Positions 52,336-61,411 of a stretch of DNA of 64,000 nt are shown here, piece by piece; the stretch's first letter is position 1, and each line of letters begins with the position of its first letter. Location: assembly GCF_001543175.1 (NCBI RefSeq), contig NZ_CP014161.1, forward strand, positions 496,001-560,000, written 5' to 3'. A model generated the notes under the pieces. It did no database searches. It was not told the DNA's origin and was given only the letters and a program-made list of their open reading frames with translations. Made by a program: the position numbers and the translations under genes. Source of the stretch: Aerococcus urinae. GTDB lineage: Bacteria; Bacillota; Bacilli; Lactobacillales; Aerococcaceae.

Positions 52336-55029
52336 TTATTTCCGTTTGCTTCGGTAAAGCGACCACAAAACAAGGACATGGGCTAAGGAAATAGCCACAC
52401 CTAAGGATAATCCCTGGGGACGAAAACGGAGTTCTAATTGATTTTCTCCTTGAGGGATTTCTTTAATGACCATCATACTCCGGTCTAAAACCGGTTCCAA
52501 ATTGACTTTTTTACCATTGACCTGGGCCCGCCAGCCTTCATTATAGGGGATGGTAAGGAGGAGAGCTTGGTCATGCGCTTTGCCTTCAAAGCTTCCTTTG
52601 ATGTGGTTATCAGCAAAGTGGTCAATATGTAGTTTTTTATCCGCCACGCTATTTATCACTTGGTCGAAAGTTTGGTTAGCTAAGGAATAGAGGTTGAGCT
52701 GGGAAAGGTTGATATTATCCGCTTTTACCTCGATGGTAAAAATTCTTTCCCCCGGGCTGGATTGGTTGGCGATATTAAAGACTTGGGTGGAATTGTAACT
52801 TTTATCATAATTTAGCTTTTTGCCATCCAAGTAATAAGTCACATCCTCCTCCGATAAATCCCCTGGTACAGTCAAGTAGTAGGCTTGCTTGCTATCAATC
52901 TTTAGAGTAAAGTCGATAAAACTTTTACTTTCTAGGTTCGTCTTATGGTAGCTGGTATTAATCCGACTGGGGTCATCACTTTCTAGATTAGTTAAATCCA
53001 TGCGCTTAAAGTCCCTGACCCGGAAGAAATCCAGATAGCTGTCCTTAGTAGCTCGACTGTCTTGATCATTGAGATAGGCCAAGAGTTTATCTTGGTTATC
53101 GATCGGTTGGTCAGGCTTCAAGTCCATTTGACTGATGGCTTCATCGACCAGAAAGCCGAGCGACAGGGCGTAAGGGTTCTTAAAAACCGAAAAACCTTGG
53201 ACCTGGTCAACTAAAGGATAATGGTTAAAATCGGGGCGATGGCTAACTAAGCGGCGCTCATAGGCCTTATCTTCGACCTCTTTTTGGCTTTGGACTTGGC
53301 TATTGATCAGATATCTGACATTAAAGAGGCTATCGGTGACCAGGCTGCCATTCGAGTAATTGACTGAACCAGTGGTTGTCGGTTGGCCCAAAGCTTTAAA
53401 AAGTTCGGTGGTCGATCTTTCAATGGTTGAATTAAAATGGTCTAATCCATAGTAGGACAATTGCATGGGGTCATTTTTAGTCCGTTGAAAGGTCTTAGCA
53501 ATGCGGTAGAAATCCTCGCCGGAATCGTCCTGCAAACGAGTTAAAAGCGGTTGACTGACTTCTAAATACTGGGCATAGCTGTCATAGTTAAGGTAAGAAA
53601 TAGAGTTTAAGGTTAAAGCAGTATTGGTCATGCTCTCAATCAAAGCCAAGGCAGACAAGAGTAGCAAGGGAGCCATTTTCTTACTGGAATGACTGAGATA
53701 GTAAAGGCCAAAAAAACTAAACACAAAAGCTATCGTTGAGAAAAGTAGGGTATTAGGACTAATATAAGAAAAATCTTGGTAGTGTAAGGCCAAGGTTAGG
53801 GTGGATAATCCAACCAGGCACAGGGTCACAATGGCTGGCTGATTGCCTAGAGGCTCTACTTGCCTTAAAGTCCGATAAGCTAGGTAAAGGAGGAAAAAGG
53901 AAAAGACAAAAGAAAAACGGTAGGGGTACCAGATGGGATACTGAAAACCATGCCAAATTAAATTTAGGGCTTTAACATTCATGGATAAGAGTAAGAAAGC
54001 TAAGACCAAAAAGCTCATCAGTTTTTCCTGCCAGCTGAACCGCTTTTGCAGAAAAAACACCAGGGCCGCTAAAATAGCCAGGGAAGGGACAAAGAGATTA
54101 GGTAAACCCTCCGGCATTTGGTCGAAGTTAAAGGGACCGACCACCAGTTTGCTGATAACCTGCCAGAGTGGATAGGCAAAGGACCAGTCAAAATGAAGCT
54201 CTTGGTAGCTGCCTTTACTTTGAGCCAGGGCAAAGTAGGTCGGAATAAGGGTGAAAGCCGCTAGTCCGGCTGCTGCCAAAGAGGACAAAATAAAGCGCAG
54301 TCCTATAGTAAAATATTGCTTTAATGAGAATCTCGCTTGTTTAGTCTTCTTGGTAAATTGGGCGCCAAAGAGTTCATAAAGAAAGAAGGGCACAGCAAAA
54401 AGACAAACCATATAACCGATATAATAATTGGCTATCAATAAGAGAGCCAGGCTAATGATATAATAAGTGCTCCTTTTGTGGTGGATAAGGTCTAGGATGC
54501 CTAGGATGATTAAAGGCAAAAAAACCAGGCCATCTAACCACATGATATTGAGTTGGTTAGCGGAAAAATAGCCCATTAAACTATAGAAACAGGCAAAGCT
54601 GATGGTCAAGGGGCCGTGGTCGCCATAATTTTTGTAAAGTAGCCAGAGAAAACTGGTACTAGCAGCAGCGCTCTTGGCTAGGACCAGGCAGACACAGGCT
54701 ATGGGGAGGGCTTTTTGGGGAAAGAGGAGGAGTAGGAGGTTAAAGGGACTCATTAAATAATAAGTCCAAGTTCCTACCATCTCTCCTCCCATTCCCTTTT
54801 GGAAAGAGTAGAAGATTTGCTGCCAATTGCCTAGCAGGGTCTCCCGGTAATATTGGAAGAAATCAATATATTGCTGGCCTAAGTCCACAGTTAAAATCGT
54901 CTGATTGCCAAAGGGAAAGATACCCTGAAACAGGTAAATAAAGACCAGGATTAAAACTGGGAGGCCTGCCGCTAATAAGAGCGACCGTTTAACTGCATTC
55001 ATTTTGGAAAAATTCTTCATTAAAGACAC
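52336..55029 (-). CDS. YfhO-family membrane glycosyltransferase-like protein
   Basis: This 897-residue GT-C-like membrane protein has about 12-14 hydrophobic helices in the first ~480 residues. A large extracytoplasmic domain (~490-865) and a final helix (LSLGVAISLAHVLVLWSLY) follow, ending RSKRK. The early motif QTILTVDLGQQYIDFFQYYRE is typical for YfhO. Family members add sugars to lipoteichoic or wall teichoic acids outside the membrane, using lipid-linked sugars. The GTG at 55029 is supported by AAGGAG 8 bases upstream; the in-frame ATG at 55020 would be 17 away. Confidence 0.87.
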   Translation of the reverse strand: MSLMKNFSKMNAVKRSLLLAAGLPVLILVFIYLFQGIFPFGNQTILTVDLGQQYIDFFQYYRETLLGNWQQIFYSFQKGMGGEMVGTWTYYLMSPFNLLLLLFPQKALPIACVCLVLAKSAAASTSFLWLLYKNYGDHGPLTISFACFYSLMGYFSANQLNIMWLDGLVFLPLIILGILDLIHHKRSTYYIISLALLLIANYYIGYMVCLFAVPFFLYELFGAQFTKKTKQARFSLKQYFTIGLRFILSSLAAAGLAAFTLIPTYFALAQSKGSYQELHFDWSFAYPLWQVISKLVVGPFNFDQMPEGLPNLFVPSLAILAALVFFLQKRFSWQEKLMSFLVLAFLLLSMNVKALNLIWHGFQYPIWYPYRFSFVFSFFLLYLAYRTLRQVEPLGNQPAIVTLCLVGLSTLTLALHYQDFSYISPNTLLFSTIAFVFSFFGLYYLSHSSKKMAPLLLLSALALIESMTNTALTLNSISYLNYDSYAQYLEVSQPLLTRLQDDSGEDFYRIAKTFQRTKNDPMQLSYYGLDHFNSTIERSTTELFKALGQPTTTGSVNYSNGSLVTDSLFNVRYLINSQVQSQKEVEDKAYERRLVSHRPDFNHYPLVDQVQGFSVFKNPYALSLGFLVDEAISQMDLKPDQPIDNQDKLLAYLNDQDSRATKDSYLDFFRVRDFKRMDLTNLESDDPSRINTSYHKTNLESKSFIDFTLKIDSKQAYYLTVPGDLSEEDVTYYLDGKKLNYDKSYNSTQVFNIANQSSPGERIFTIEVKADNINLSQLNLYSLANQTFDQVINSVADKKLHIDHFADNHIKGSFEGKAHDQALLLTIPYNEGWRAQVNGKKVNLEPVLDRSMMVIKEIPQGENQLELRFRPQGLSLGVAISLAHVLVLWSLYRSKRK

Positions 55030-55245
55030 CGTGCTAACTCCTTAAAGATGCTTGATTTCACCTTAGCTTAGCACAAATTAATTTATCAGAACATGGCCAG
55101 GTCAAGAGATCTTTCAAAGAATTTATAAAAGTCTACTTTCAGTCAGACAAAATCATAGAAATCGATTATAATGATAGGTGACTTGCTTTTTAGAAAGTGA
55201 GTGTTGGCACTTAATGACGATAAGAAAAAGAAAGTAGGTGAAGGC

Positions 55246-57324
55246 ATGTCGCATGACTTTGATAAGTCAGCTAAGCACAAGGGGAGAGAAAAACAAGCCC
55301 AAGTTAATTCCAAAACTTTACGGCGGAAATCGCCCCATTGGCATAATTACTTGAATCGGCTAAACATTTTACTTTATATTGTATTTATTTTATTTGCTCT
55401 GCTTATCTTCCGCTTAGGCTACTTACAGGTTGTTAATGGTCAAGCCTTCCAAGAACTGGTCCATATGACTGAAAAGAATATGTCTGAAGAAAGTGTTCCT
55501 AGAGGTTATATTGTGGACCGTAACCATAAGATGTTGGTGGATAACGAGGGACTCCAAGCCATTAATTACACCCGAGGCCCCAATGTCACGGGGGAAGATA
55601 TGGCCAAGACTGCCCGGAAATTAGCCAGTTTTATTCATTTGGATACTGGGGAAGTCACAGAGCGAGACCGAAAGGATTATTGGATTGCCAGCAATCAAGA
55701 CCGCTTAAATGAGCGGATGTCAGAAGAAGACTTGCGGCTAAGGGATAGTGAACTGTACGAGAAGCAATTATCCTATGTCTCTGAAGAGGATATCAATTTT
55801 TCTGGGGATGATCTCGAAGCGGTTCTGATTTATAAGCGCATGAATGGGGCCTACGCCCTCACACCAACCTTGATTAAAAACAAGGATGTCTCCAATGAAG
55901 AAATTGCCCTGGTCAGTGAGCATAGTAATGAAATGCCTGGGGTCAATACCACCATGGATTGGCGTAGAGAATATCCACAAAAAGACTTACTCCGCTCAGT
56001 AATCGGTAGCGTGACTTCTGAAGAAGAGGGACTGCCGAGTGATAAGGCTGAATACTACCTGGCCCAAGGTTATGCCCGCAATGACCGGGTCGGTAAGTCT
56101 TACTTGGAAGCCATGCATGAAGATACCCTGCATGGTGCCAAGACCAAGTACGAAACTGAAATTAACCAAAGAGGCGAGGTCGTGAGAACCGACAAGGCTT
56201 ATCCTGGCTCGATGGGCAATACCGTTCAACTGACCATTGATACTGATTTTCAAAAGAAAATTGAAGAAATTTTGGAGGGCTACCTGCACGGCTCAAGTAC
56301 CGGTAAAAATAATTCCATCTATGTGGTAGCCAGTGACCCTAATAATGGGGAGATCCTGGCCATGGCTGGTAAATACCGGAACGAACATGGCGAAATCATT
56401 GACGATGCCCTGGGAACCATTAATTCATCCTTTACCATGGGATCTACCGTCAAAGGAGCCACAGTTGGGGCCGGTTACCATTATGGCGTTTTAAAACCGG
56501 GGCAAGAAAATATCTTTATTGACCAACCGCTTTACTTTACTGGGACACCAAGGAAGGCTTCCTGGTGGGCAGCCCACAATACTAGCCCCGTTCCTATTAA
56601 TGATGTCATGGCTCTGGCAAGGTCTTCCAATGTCTATATGATCCGGACTGCCATGGCTATCGGGGGCTTACCCAATTATGAAGCAGGGATGTCCTTGGCT
56701 GGTTTAGATCCAGAAACGGGTAATAAGTTGCGTAATTTTTACCATCAATTTGGTTTAGGAAGCTCGACCGGCATTGACCTACAAAATGAAGTGACTGGTC
56801 TGGAAGGTGAAGGGGGTAACCCTGGTAACTATATTGACTTGGCTTTTGGTCAATATGATACCTATACGCCTATGCAATTGAACCAATATGTCGCAACTAT
56901 CGCTAACGGTGGTAAACGCTATGCCAGCCATGTGCTTAAACAAGTGCTCAGAGAAAATGGTGAGCATGAGTCTGACACCCCTCAAGTGGTGTATCAAAAC
57001 CAACCTAAATTGTTGAATGCCGTACAGTTAAGTCCAGAAGAACTGGGACGAATTCAACAAGGTTTCTGGTCAGCAGCCAACCATCCGCAAGGTCTCTCAT
57101 ATAATGAATTTAGAGGCTTCCCGGTGACTATTGCTGCTAAAACTGGTACGGCGGAAACAGGGACCGAAGGGATAATTAACTCAACCTTTGTTTCTTACGC
57201 GCCTTACGAACAACCTAAGATTGCCTTATCGGTAGTCATTCCAGAAATCAGTGCTTCGGCCTTTGATAAGACAGCAGAGGTTGTTGGTCACAAGGTCTTA
57301 GATGCCTATTACCATAAAAAATAA
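55246..57324 (+). CDS. Class B penicillin-binding protein (PBP2b/PbpH type)
   Basis: About 692 residues. A basic cytoplasmic start is followed by a membrane helix (~44-64), a dimerisation/pedestal domain and a transpeptidase domain. The active-site Ser400 lies in GSTVK, SSN-type motif ARSSNVY, and KTGT at ~632. It cross-links peptidoglycan; the layout fits the elongation PBP that works with RodA. No PASTA domains are present, which argues against PBP2x. ATG 55246 follows AGGTG by 5 bases; the ORF start at 55201 lacks a ribosome site. Confidence 0.92.
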   Translation: MSHDFDKSAKHKGREKQAQVNSKTLRRKSPHWHNYLNRLNILLYIVFILFALLIFRLGYLQVVNGQAFQELVHMTEKNMSEESVPRGYIVDRNHKMLVDNEGLQAINYTRGPNVTGEDMAKTARKLASFIHLDTGEVTERDRKDYWIASNQDRLNERMSEEDLRLRDSELYEKQLSYVSEEDINFSGDDLEAVLIYKRMNGAYALTPTLIKNKDVSNEEIALVSEHSNEMPGVNTTMDWRREYPQKDLLRSVIGSVTSEEEGLPSDKAEYYLAQGYARNDRVGKSYLEAMHEDTLHGAKTKYETEINQRGEVVRTDKAYPGSMGNTVQLTIDTDFQKKIEEILEGYLHGSSTGKNNSIYVVASDPNNGEILAMAGKYRNEHGEIIDDALGTINSSFTMGSTVKGATVGAGYHYGVLKPGQENIFIDQPLYFTGTPRKASWWAAHNTSPVPINDVMALARSSNVYMIRTAMAIGGLPNYEAGMSLAGLDPETGNKLRNFYHQFGLGSSTGIDLQNEVTGLEGEGGNPGNYIDLAFGQYDTYTPMQLNQYVATIANGGKRYASHVLKQVLRENGEHESDTPQVVYQNQPKLLNAVQLSPEELGRIQQGFWSAANHPQGLSYNEFRGFPVTIAAKTGTAETGTEGIINSTFVSYAPYEQPKIALSVVIPEISASAFDKTAEVVGHKVLDAYYHKK

Positions 57325-57432
57325 TTCCAGGGCATTTTTATAAAAAGTTTGAAAAGCACTGAGAACTATGGTAGACTTTTAAGGTATGATTAAAAATCTA
57401 TGATAAATTATTGATCTGATGGAGGGAAAATA

Positions 57433-57588
57433 ATGCGTATTAACATTCTTTTAGAAAATACGGAACTTAAGGGCGAACGCATTTACTTAACAGAAAAAAA
57501 TCGTCGTAACAACCCTGACCGTATTGAATTAAAAAAATATAGTCCAAAATTACGTAAAGTATGCTTATTTAGAGAAGTTAAAAAATAG
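57433..57588 (+). CDS. rpmG: 50S ribosomal protein bL33, cysteine-poor form
   Basis: This 51-residue gene encodes bL33. It starts [20 protein letters not shown] and continues [20 protein letters not shown]. At the four zinc-cysteine positions of C+ bL33 it has other residues (ENTE-LKG and YSPK); one Cys remains near the end (VCLF) but not at a ligand position. Such C- forms replace C+ bL33 when zinc is scarce in several bacteria. GGAGGG precedes ATG 57433. A TTGAAA-N17-TAGACT promoter (57349-57377) is plausible. I see no clear Zur/AdcR box. Confidence 0.93.
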   Translation: MRINILLENTELKGERIYLTEKNRRNNPDRIELKKYSPKLRKVCLFREVKK

Positions 57589-57604
57589 AAATATTTCTAT
57601 TGCT

Positions 57605-57715
57605 AAAAAGAGAATGTACCGATAGTCTTCAGACTATCACTCGATTTGCTGATATTCGTTGGAAGTTCTTATTCAGTTAAGGCTGAGATTGCTTTTAGAA
57701 TGACATTTTCTTTTT
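57605..57715 (+). other. Structured intergenic segment after rpmG
   Basis: AAAAAGAGAATGT (57605-57617) can pair with ACATTTTCTTTTT (57703-57715), with one wobble, enclosing ~85 bases. Inside lies the perfect hairpin GATAGTCT/AGACTATC (57621-57638). No ORF is present. It may be a small RNA, a 3' UTR structure or a repeat unrelated to the main family. The rest of 57589-57980 holds a terminator (57736) and nothing else I can name. Confidence 0.45.
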
Positions 57716-57735
57716 AGACATTGATATAGTGAAAA

Positions 57736-57764
57736 GGGGCTGGAAAACTTTCCAGCCTCTTTTT
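57736..57764 (+). terminator. Intrinsic terminator downstream of rpmG
   Basis: GGGCTGGAAA pairs with TTTCCAGCCTC (9-10 bp), followed by five T. Confidence 0.87.
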
Positions 57765-57956
57765 AAAAAATTTCTAATCGAAATAGCTTGCAAAAGTCTG
57801 ACCTGAGCTAGTTGAATTAACTAGGGAAGGCATCGAAAGTCTATCGCACATAATTCCTTCAATGAATATCAGGGCTTTTCTACTTTTAGCACACTTTCCT
57901 CCTTACAAGTCATTTTTTATGAAATCATTAAAAAAAGCCATACATATTGATGCTAT

Positions 57957-57970
57957 GTAAGCGCTATGAT
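57957..57970 (+). promoter_or_regulatory. Candidate cre site overlapping the -10 of the TPP-riboswitch operon
   Basis: TGTAAGCGCTATGA matches the cre consensus except for G in place of C near the end. Its last six bases are TATGAT, a good -10 hexamer (57965-57970), with a weak -35 TACATA 18 bases ahead. The aptamer begins about 12 bases downstream. Confidence 0.5.
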
Positions 57971-57981
57971 AAAATTTATGT

Positions 57982-58062
57982 GAATTGAGATTCGGGGTGC
58001 CGGATGGCTGAGAATATACCCGTAGAACCTGATCAAGTTATTGCGTAGGGAAATCTATTCAA
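57982..58062 (+). ncRNA. TPP riboswitch (THI element)
   Basis: All conserved blocks are in order: CGGGGTGCC (57994-58002), GGCTGAGA (58006-58013), ACCCGT, GAACCTGATC (58025-58034), GTTA and GCGTAGGGAA (58044-58053). Closing stem P1 is formed by GAAT..AGAT with ATCTATTC. It binds thiamin diphosphate. The hairpin terminator just downstream implies transcription attenuation, so the LuxE-LuxC-SDR operon should be switched off by TPP. Confidence 0.95.
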
Positions 58063-58070
58063 CGGGAGAA

Positions 58071-58112
58071 GGCTACTGTCATCTTGAACTCAAGAGGATA
58101 GTGGCCTTTTTA
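58071..58112 (+). terminator. Riboswitch expression-platform terminator
   Basis: GGCTACTGTC (58071-58080) pairs with GATAGTGGCC (58097-58106), extended by CTTGA/TCAAG at the tip, and is followed by five T. It sits between the TPP aptamer and the first gene's ribosome site. Confidence 0.9.
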
Positions 58113-58129
58113 TGTTGTAGGAGGGAAAA

Positions 58130-59167
58130 ATGAAAAAGATTATTAAACATTTTATAGAGCATCCCGAAGAAAAAGAAAATTTTAATGATATGGCTCTACT
58201 TTTATTTGAATATTTATATAAACATAATCAAGATTATCAGCAATTCTGTCAAAGAAGAGCTGTAGGGATAAGACAAGTACGTCATTGGAAGGACATCCCG
58301 GCAGTGTCAACCGACGCCTTTAAAAATGCATTTCTGAGTGCAACACCACATGAACAATGTTCGCGTATATTTATGACAAGCGGGACGACGACAGGAATCA
58401 GTGGAAAACACTATCATAAAGATCTAGAAATTTATGATTTGTCTGCCTTGTTAGGTTTCAAGCAGTATGTCACTGATAAATCTTTACCTACGGCAATTCT
58501 TTTTCCTAATGAAGAAGAGATGCCTAATTCTTCACTGGCTCACTATTTAGAAATATTGAAGGCTAATGGTCAGCCGGATTCCATGCATTTTATCACTGAG
58601 AAAGGCCTAGAAGTCGCTGCTTTAAAAGAATGGCTAATGGCGCATCAAAAGCAACCAGTAATTATTTTAGGAGCTAGCTATAGTTTCGTCCACTTGTTTG
58701 AAGCCTTAAGCCAAGGAGAAGTGCTTCCGATCCATCCGGATAGTCTATTATTTGATACTGGGGGGTTCAAAAATTTCTCTAAGGTTTATCAGCTAGATAC
58801 TTTTTATCAAAAGCTACTTTCGGTTTTTCCGGTAAGAACAAATCCGGTGAATATGTATGGTATGACAGAATTATCCACAGAATATTATACCCAGTTTGCT
58901 TTTGATAAAGTGCTATTAAAACGAGGGCCGCATTGGATAAAATATAAAATCATTGACCCCGCGACGGGTCTAGAGGTTGAGCAAGGGAAACCAGGTTTAC
59001 TCGTTCATATTGATTTAGCAAATATTAATTCTGTCCCTGCTATTCAAACAGGAGACTTAGCCATTGACCATGGATGTGGTTTTGAGTTATTGGGACGGGT
59101 AAAAAATGGAGAGCCTAAGGGCTGCTCGATAGCAGCTAAAGATTGGTTAGAGGGTCACCATGATTAA
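58130..59167 (+). CDS. LuxE-like acyl-protein synthetase (ANL superfamily)
   Basis: This 345-residue protein resembles the LuxE acid-activating subunit of bacterial fatty-acid reductase. The ANL-type AMP-binding loop is FMTSGTTTGISG (~81-92), with NMYGMTE at ~241-247. Near the C-terminus Cys332 lies in PKGCSIA, where LuxE carries its acyl-accepting cysteine. It would activate a carboxylate with ATP and load it on that Cys. The gene is AT-rich, follows a TPP riboswitch, and overlaps the LuxC-like gene by 8 bases. No luciferase genes are nearby, so its substrate need not be a fatty acid. Confidence 0.85.
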   Translation: MKKIIKHFIEHPEEKENFNDMALLLFEYLYKHNQDYQQFCQRRAVGIRQVRHWKDIPAVSTDAFKNAFLSATPHEQCSRIFMTSGTTTGISGKHYHKDLEIYDLSALLGFKQYVTDKSLPTAILFPNEEEMPNSSLAHYLEILKANGQPDSMHFITEKGLEVAALKEWLMAHQKQPVIILGASYSFVHLFEALSQGEVLPIHPDSLLFDTGGFKNFSKVYQLDTFYQKLLSVFPVRTNPVNMYGMTELSTEYYTQFAFDKVLLKRGPHWIKYKIIDPATGLEVEQGKPGLLVHIDLANINSVPAIQTGDLAIDHGCGFELLGRVKNGEPKGCSIAAKDWLEGHHD

Positions 59168-60578
59168 TATAAACTGTGGCTATTTGCCGCCTATAGTAAA
59201 TGATCTTGCTATTGAAAACCGTGAACTGATATTTGATTCAATTCGTATCCAAGTCCCAGCTCCTAATGTTGAACAGTTAAAAATAATGATAGAACGCATG
59301 AAAAACGATAGCTCTGAAATTAGTTTAACAGAGATCATAGCTGCTATAGATAAGGCGATCCTTTGTTTATTAGATCGCCAGAATTCCCTTAGAAAGAAAT
59401 ATGAAAAAATACTTCCTATTATTACCGGCTATGATTCAGAAATTCTACGCTTAGCTCTGACTAAATTTTTATTGAATTTTAGGAAACATGAACTCAGGCG
59501 CTGGCTAGCTGAAAATTTTGAAAATCCTAATATTTTAGAAGAATTTGTGCCCAGAATGCATGGGGGATATAGTCGCGCTTTTGCTCCACAAATGTGTGCG
59601 CATATATGGGCAGGGAATGTGCCTGCCTTACCATTATGGAGTTTAGTCGCTAATTTATTAGTGAAAGGAAAGCTGATTGGAAAAGTATCTTCTAGTGAAC
59701 CGAGTTTTATTGGCTTATTTTGTCAATTGCTGATTCGAATTGAGCCTAAATTGGCTAATAAATTAGCCATCCTTTCCTGGCAGGGAGGAGATGAGGAGCG
59801 TGAACAAACCTTGATTGACTCGTCTGATTGTGTTCTTGCTTATGGAAATAATCAAACCATGGCAGCTATTCAAGCCAAGCTATCACCAGCAAGTCACTTT
59901 ATTAGCTTTGGGAATAAATTGAGTTTTGGCGTGATTCATCATCAAGTATTAAATGCTGAAAAGGTAAATCATATCGTCCATGAAGCAGCTAAAGCGGTAG
60001 TTTATTATGATCAACAAGGATGCTATTCCCCTCAGATTTATTTTGTGGAAGGAGGAGGTCAAGTTTCTCCCAGAGAATTTGCCCTTATGTTAGCAGGAGA
60101 ATTAAGAGCTTATGAAAAGCGTTATCCACTCAGAAAGTTATCGCTCGAAGAAGCTTACTTACGATCTCAGTGGCGCGAAAAAATCGAATGGCAGGGAGGG
60201 TGTGAGATCTTCCCAGCTCACCCTGAGAATTGGCTAGTGACTTATAGCCAAGCATTGACTTTTAGCCCTTCGCCATTGTCTCGCGTGATACAAGTGATTG
60301 CTGTAGATCAATGGGAGGATATTGATAATTTACTAGTGAATAAATTATCCATTTTACAGAGCGTAGGGGTAGCAGCTCCTACAGAAAGTTTATTTAAAAT
60401 GGCTAACCATTGGGGAAAATTAGGGGTTACTCGCGTAACGAGTCTATCTGCGATGATGCAAGTGCATCCAGCTTGGAATTCTGATGGTTATTCCCTACTA
60501 AGAGAATTGGTTCGAATAGTAGATATTGACTCAGCTTCTCTTAGAGATTCTGAACGCTGGAATTCCTATAGAGATTAG
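59160..60578 (+). CDS. LuxC-like acyl reductase
   Basis: This 472-residue ALDH-fold enzyme resembles LuxC, the reductase subunit that takes an activated acyl group and reduces it to the aldehyde with NADPH. The catalytic Cys288 lies in DQQGCYSPQ, nearly the same position as in Vibrio LuxC (Cys286). HIWAGNVPALPLWSLV and LIGKVSSSEPSF fit the cofactor region. It overlaps the LuxE-like gene by 8 bases, so translation is coupled. The aldehyde product would be the substrate of the SDR encoded next. Confidence 0.86.
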   Translation: MININCGYLPPIVNDLAIENRELIFDSIRIQVPAPNVEQLKIMIERMKNDSSEISLTEIIAAIDKAILCLLDRQNSLRKKYEKILPIITGYDSEILRLALTKFLLNFRKHELRRWLAENFENPNILEEFVPRMHGGYSRAFAPQMCAHIWAGNVPALPLWSLVANLLVKGKLIGKVSSSEPSFIGLFCQLLIRIEPKLANKLAILSWQGGDEEREQTLIDSSDCVLAYGNNQTMAAIQAKLSPASHFISFGNKLSFGVIHHQVLNAEKVNHIVHEAAKAVVYYDQQGCYSPQIYFVEGGGQVSPREFALMLAGELRAYEKRYPLRKLSLEEAYLRSQWREKIEWQGGCEIFPAHPENWLVTYSQALTFSPSPLSRVIQVIAVDQWEDIDNLLVNKLSILQSVGVAAPTESLFKMANHWGKLGVTRVTSLSAMMQVHPAWNSDGYSLLRELVRIVDIDSASLRDSERWNSYRD

Positions 60579-60598
60579 AAAATGAAGGAGTGAGTAAT

Positions 60599-61366
60599 TT
60601 GCTGGCTGGAAAAGTTGTTTTCATTAGTGGATCAAGTCGAGGAATTGGGGCTGCAATAGCAAAAGGATTTGCCAAAGCAGGCGCTAATGTCGTCATTAAT
60701 TATCGCAAAAGTGAAGAACAAGCAAGAGCGGTGGCAGAATATTGTACCTCTCAAGGCGTTCAAGCTCTTCTCGCTAAGGGAGATGTTACAAAACAAGAAG
60801 GGGTTCATCAAGTTGTTAAAAAAGTATTAGATAATTTCGGTCGTCTTGACGTTTTAGTAAATAATGTCTTTTCTCCTTTTCAATTCGATGCCGAGAAAAG
60901 GAAGAAAGTTTGGCAGCTTTCTTGGGAAGACTATCAAAGGCAGCTGGAAGGGGGCTTAAAAGCAACTTGTCTACTCACCCAAGCGGTTTTAGACACTATG
61001 ATGAAAAATAATTCAGGCAGTATCATTAATATGGTATCTAATTTGGTTGCTGATCCTGTTGTCCCCTATGCGGATTACATCACTACTAAGGCCGGCATTG
61101 TTGGTTATACGAAAAGCATGGCTAAGGACTTAGGTGTCTTTAATATTAGGGTGAATGGTGTAGCACCAGGTTTGGTCTATCCAACAGATTCAACTAAAAC
61201 AACGAAAGAAATATTGAAAGAAAAGATTATTGAATCAACTCCTTTAGCTCGAATGGTTCAAGTCGATGATGTAGTTGGTCCAGTATTATTTTTAGCTTCA
61301 GATTGGAGTAGGATGATGACCGGTCAAATATTATACGTTGATGGTGGCTTAGTCATGCAGGGTTAA
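60599..61366 (+). CDS. FabG-like short-chain dehydrogenase of the riboswitch operon
   Basis: This ~255-residue SDR has the glycine motif SGSSRGIG, an Asn-Tyr-Arg region after strand 2 (VINYRKSEE, suggesting NADPH), Ser in MVSN and YxxxK (YITTK). The usual NNAG motif is NNVFSPF, an unusual change near the active site. It would reduce the LuxC-made aldehyde to the alcohol, or act on a 3-oxo group. TTG 60599 is chosen because AAGGAG (60585-60590) lies 8 bases ahead; a GTG at 60590 overlaps that site. It ends in a strong terminator. Confidence 0.84.
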   Translation: MLAGKVVFISGSSRGIGAAIAKGFAKAGANVVINYRKSEEQARAVAEYCTSQGVQALLAKGDVTKQEGVHQVVKKVLDNFGRLDVLVNNVFSPFQFDAEKRKKVWQLSWEDYQRQLEGGLKATCLLTQAVLDTMMKNNSGSIINMVSNLVADPVVPYADYITTKAGIVGYTKSMAKDLGVFNIRVNGVAPGLVYPTDSTKTTKEILKEKIIESTPLARMVQVDDVVGPVLFLASDWSRMMTGQILYVDGGLVMQG

Positions 61367-61411
61367 ATTTTTGGCCGTGTAGGAGCAATATAAAAACACC
61401 TTGTGTGTAGT

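Noticed and set aside
57433-57588. Decayed rpmG pseudogene
   Set aside because: The frame is intact, the length is right and the missing cysteines match known C- bL33 proteins.
58130-60578. Bioluminescence (lux) operon
   Set aside because: Only LuxE- and LuxC-like genes are present. luxA, luxB and luxD are absent in the window and the control element is a TPP riboswitch.
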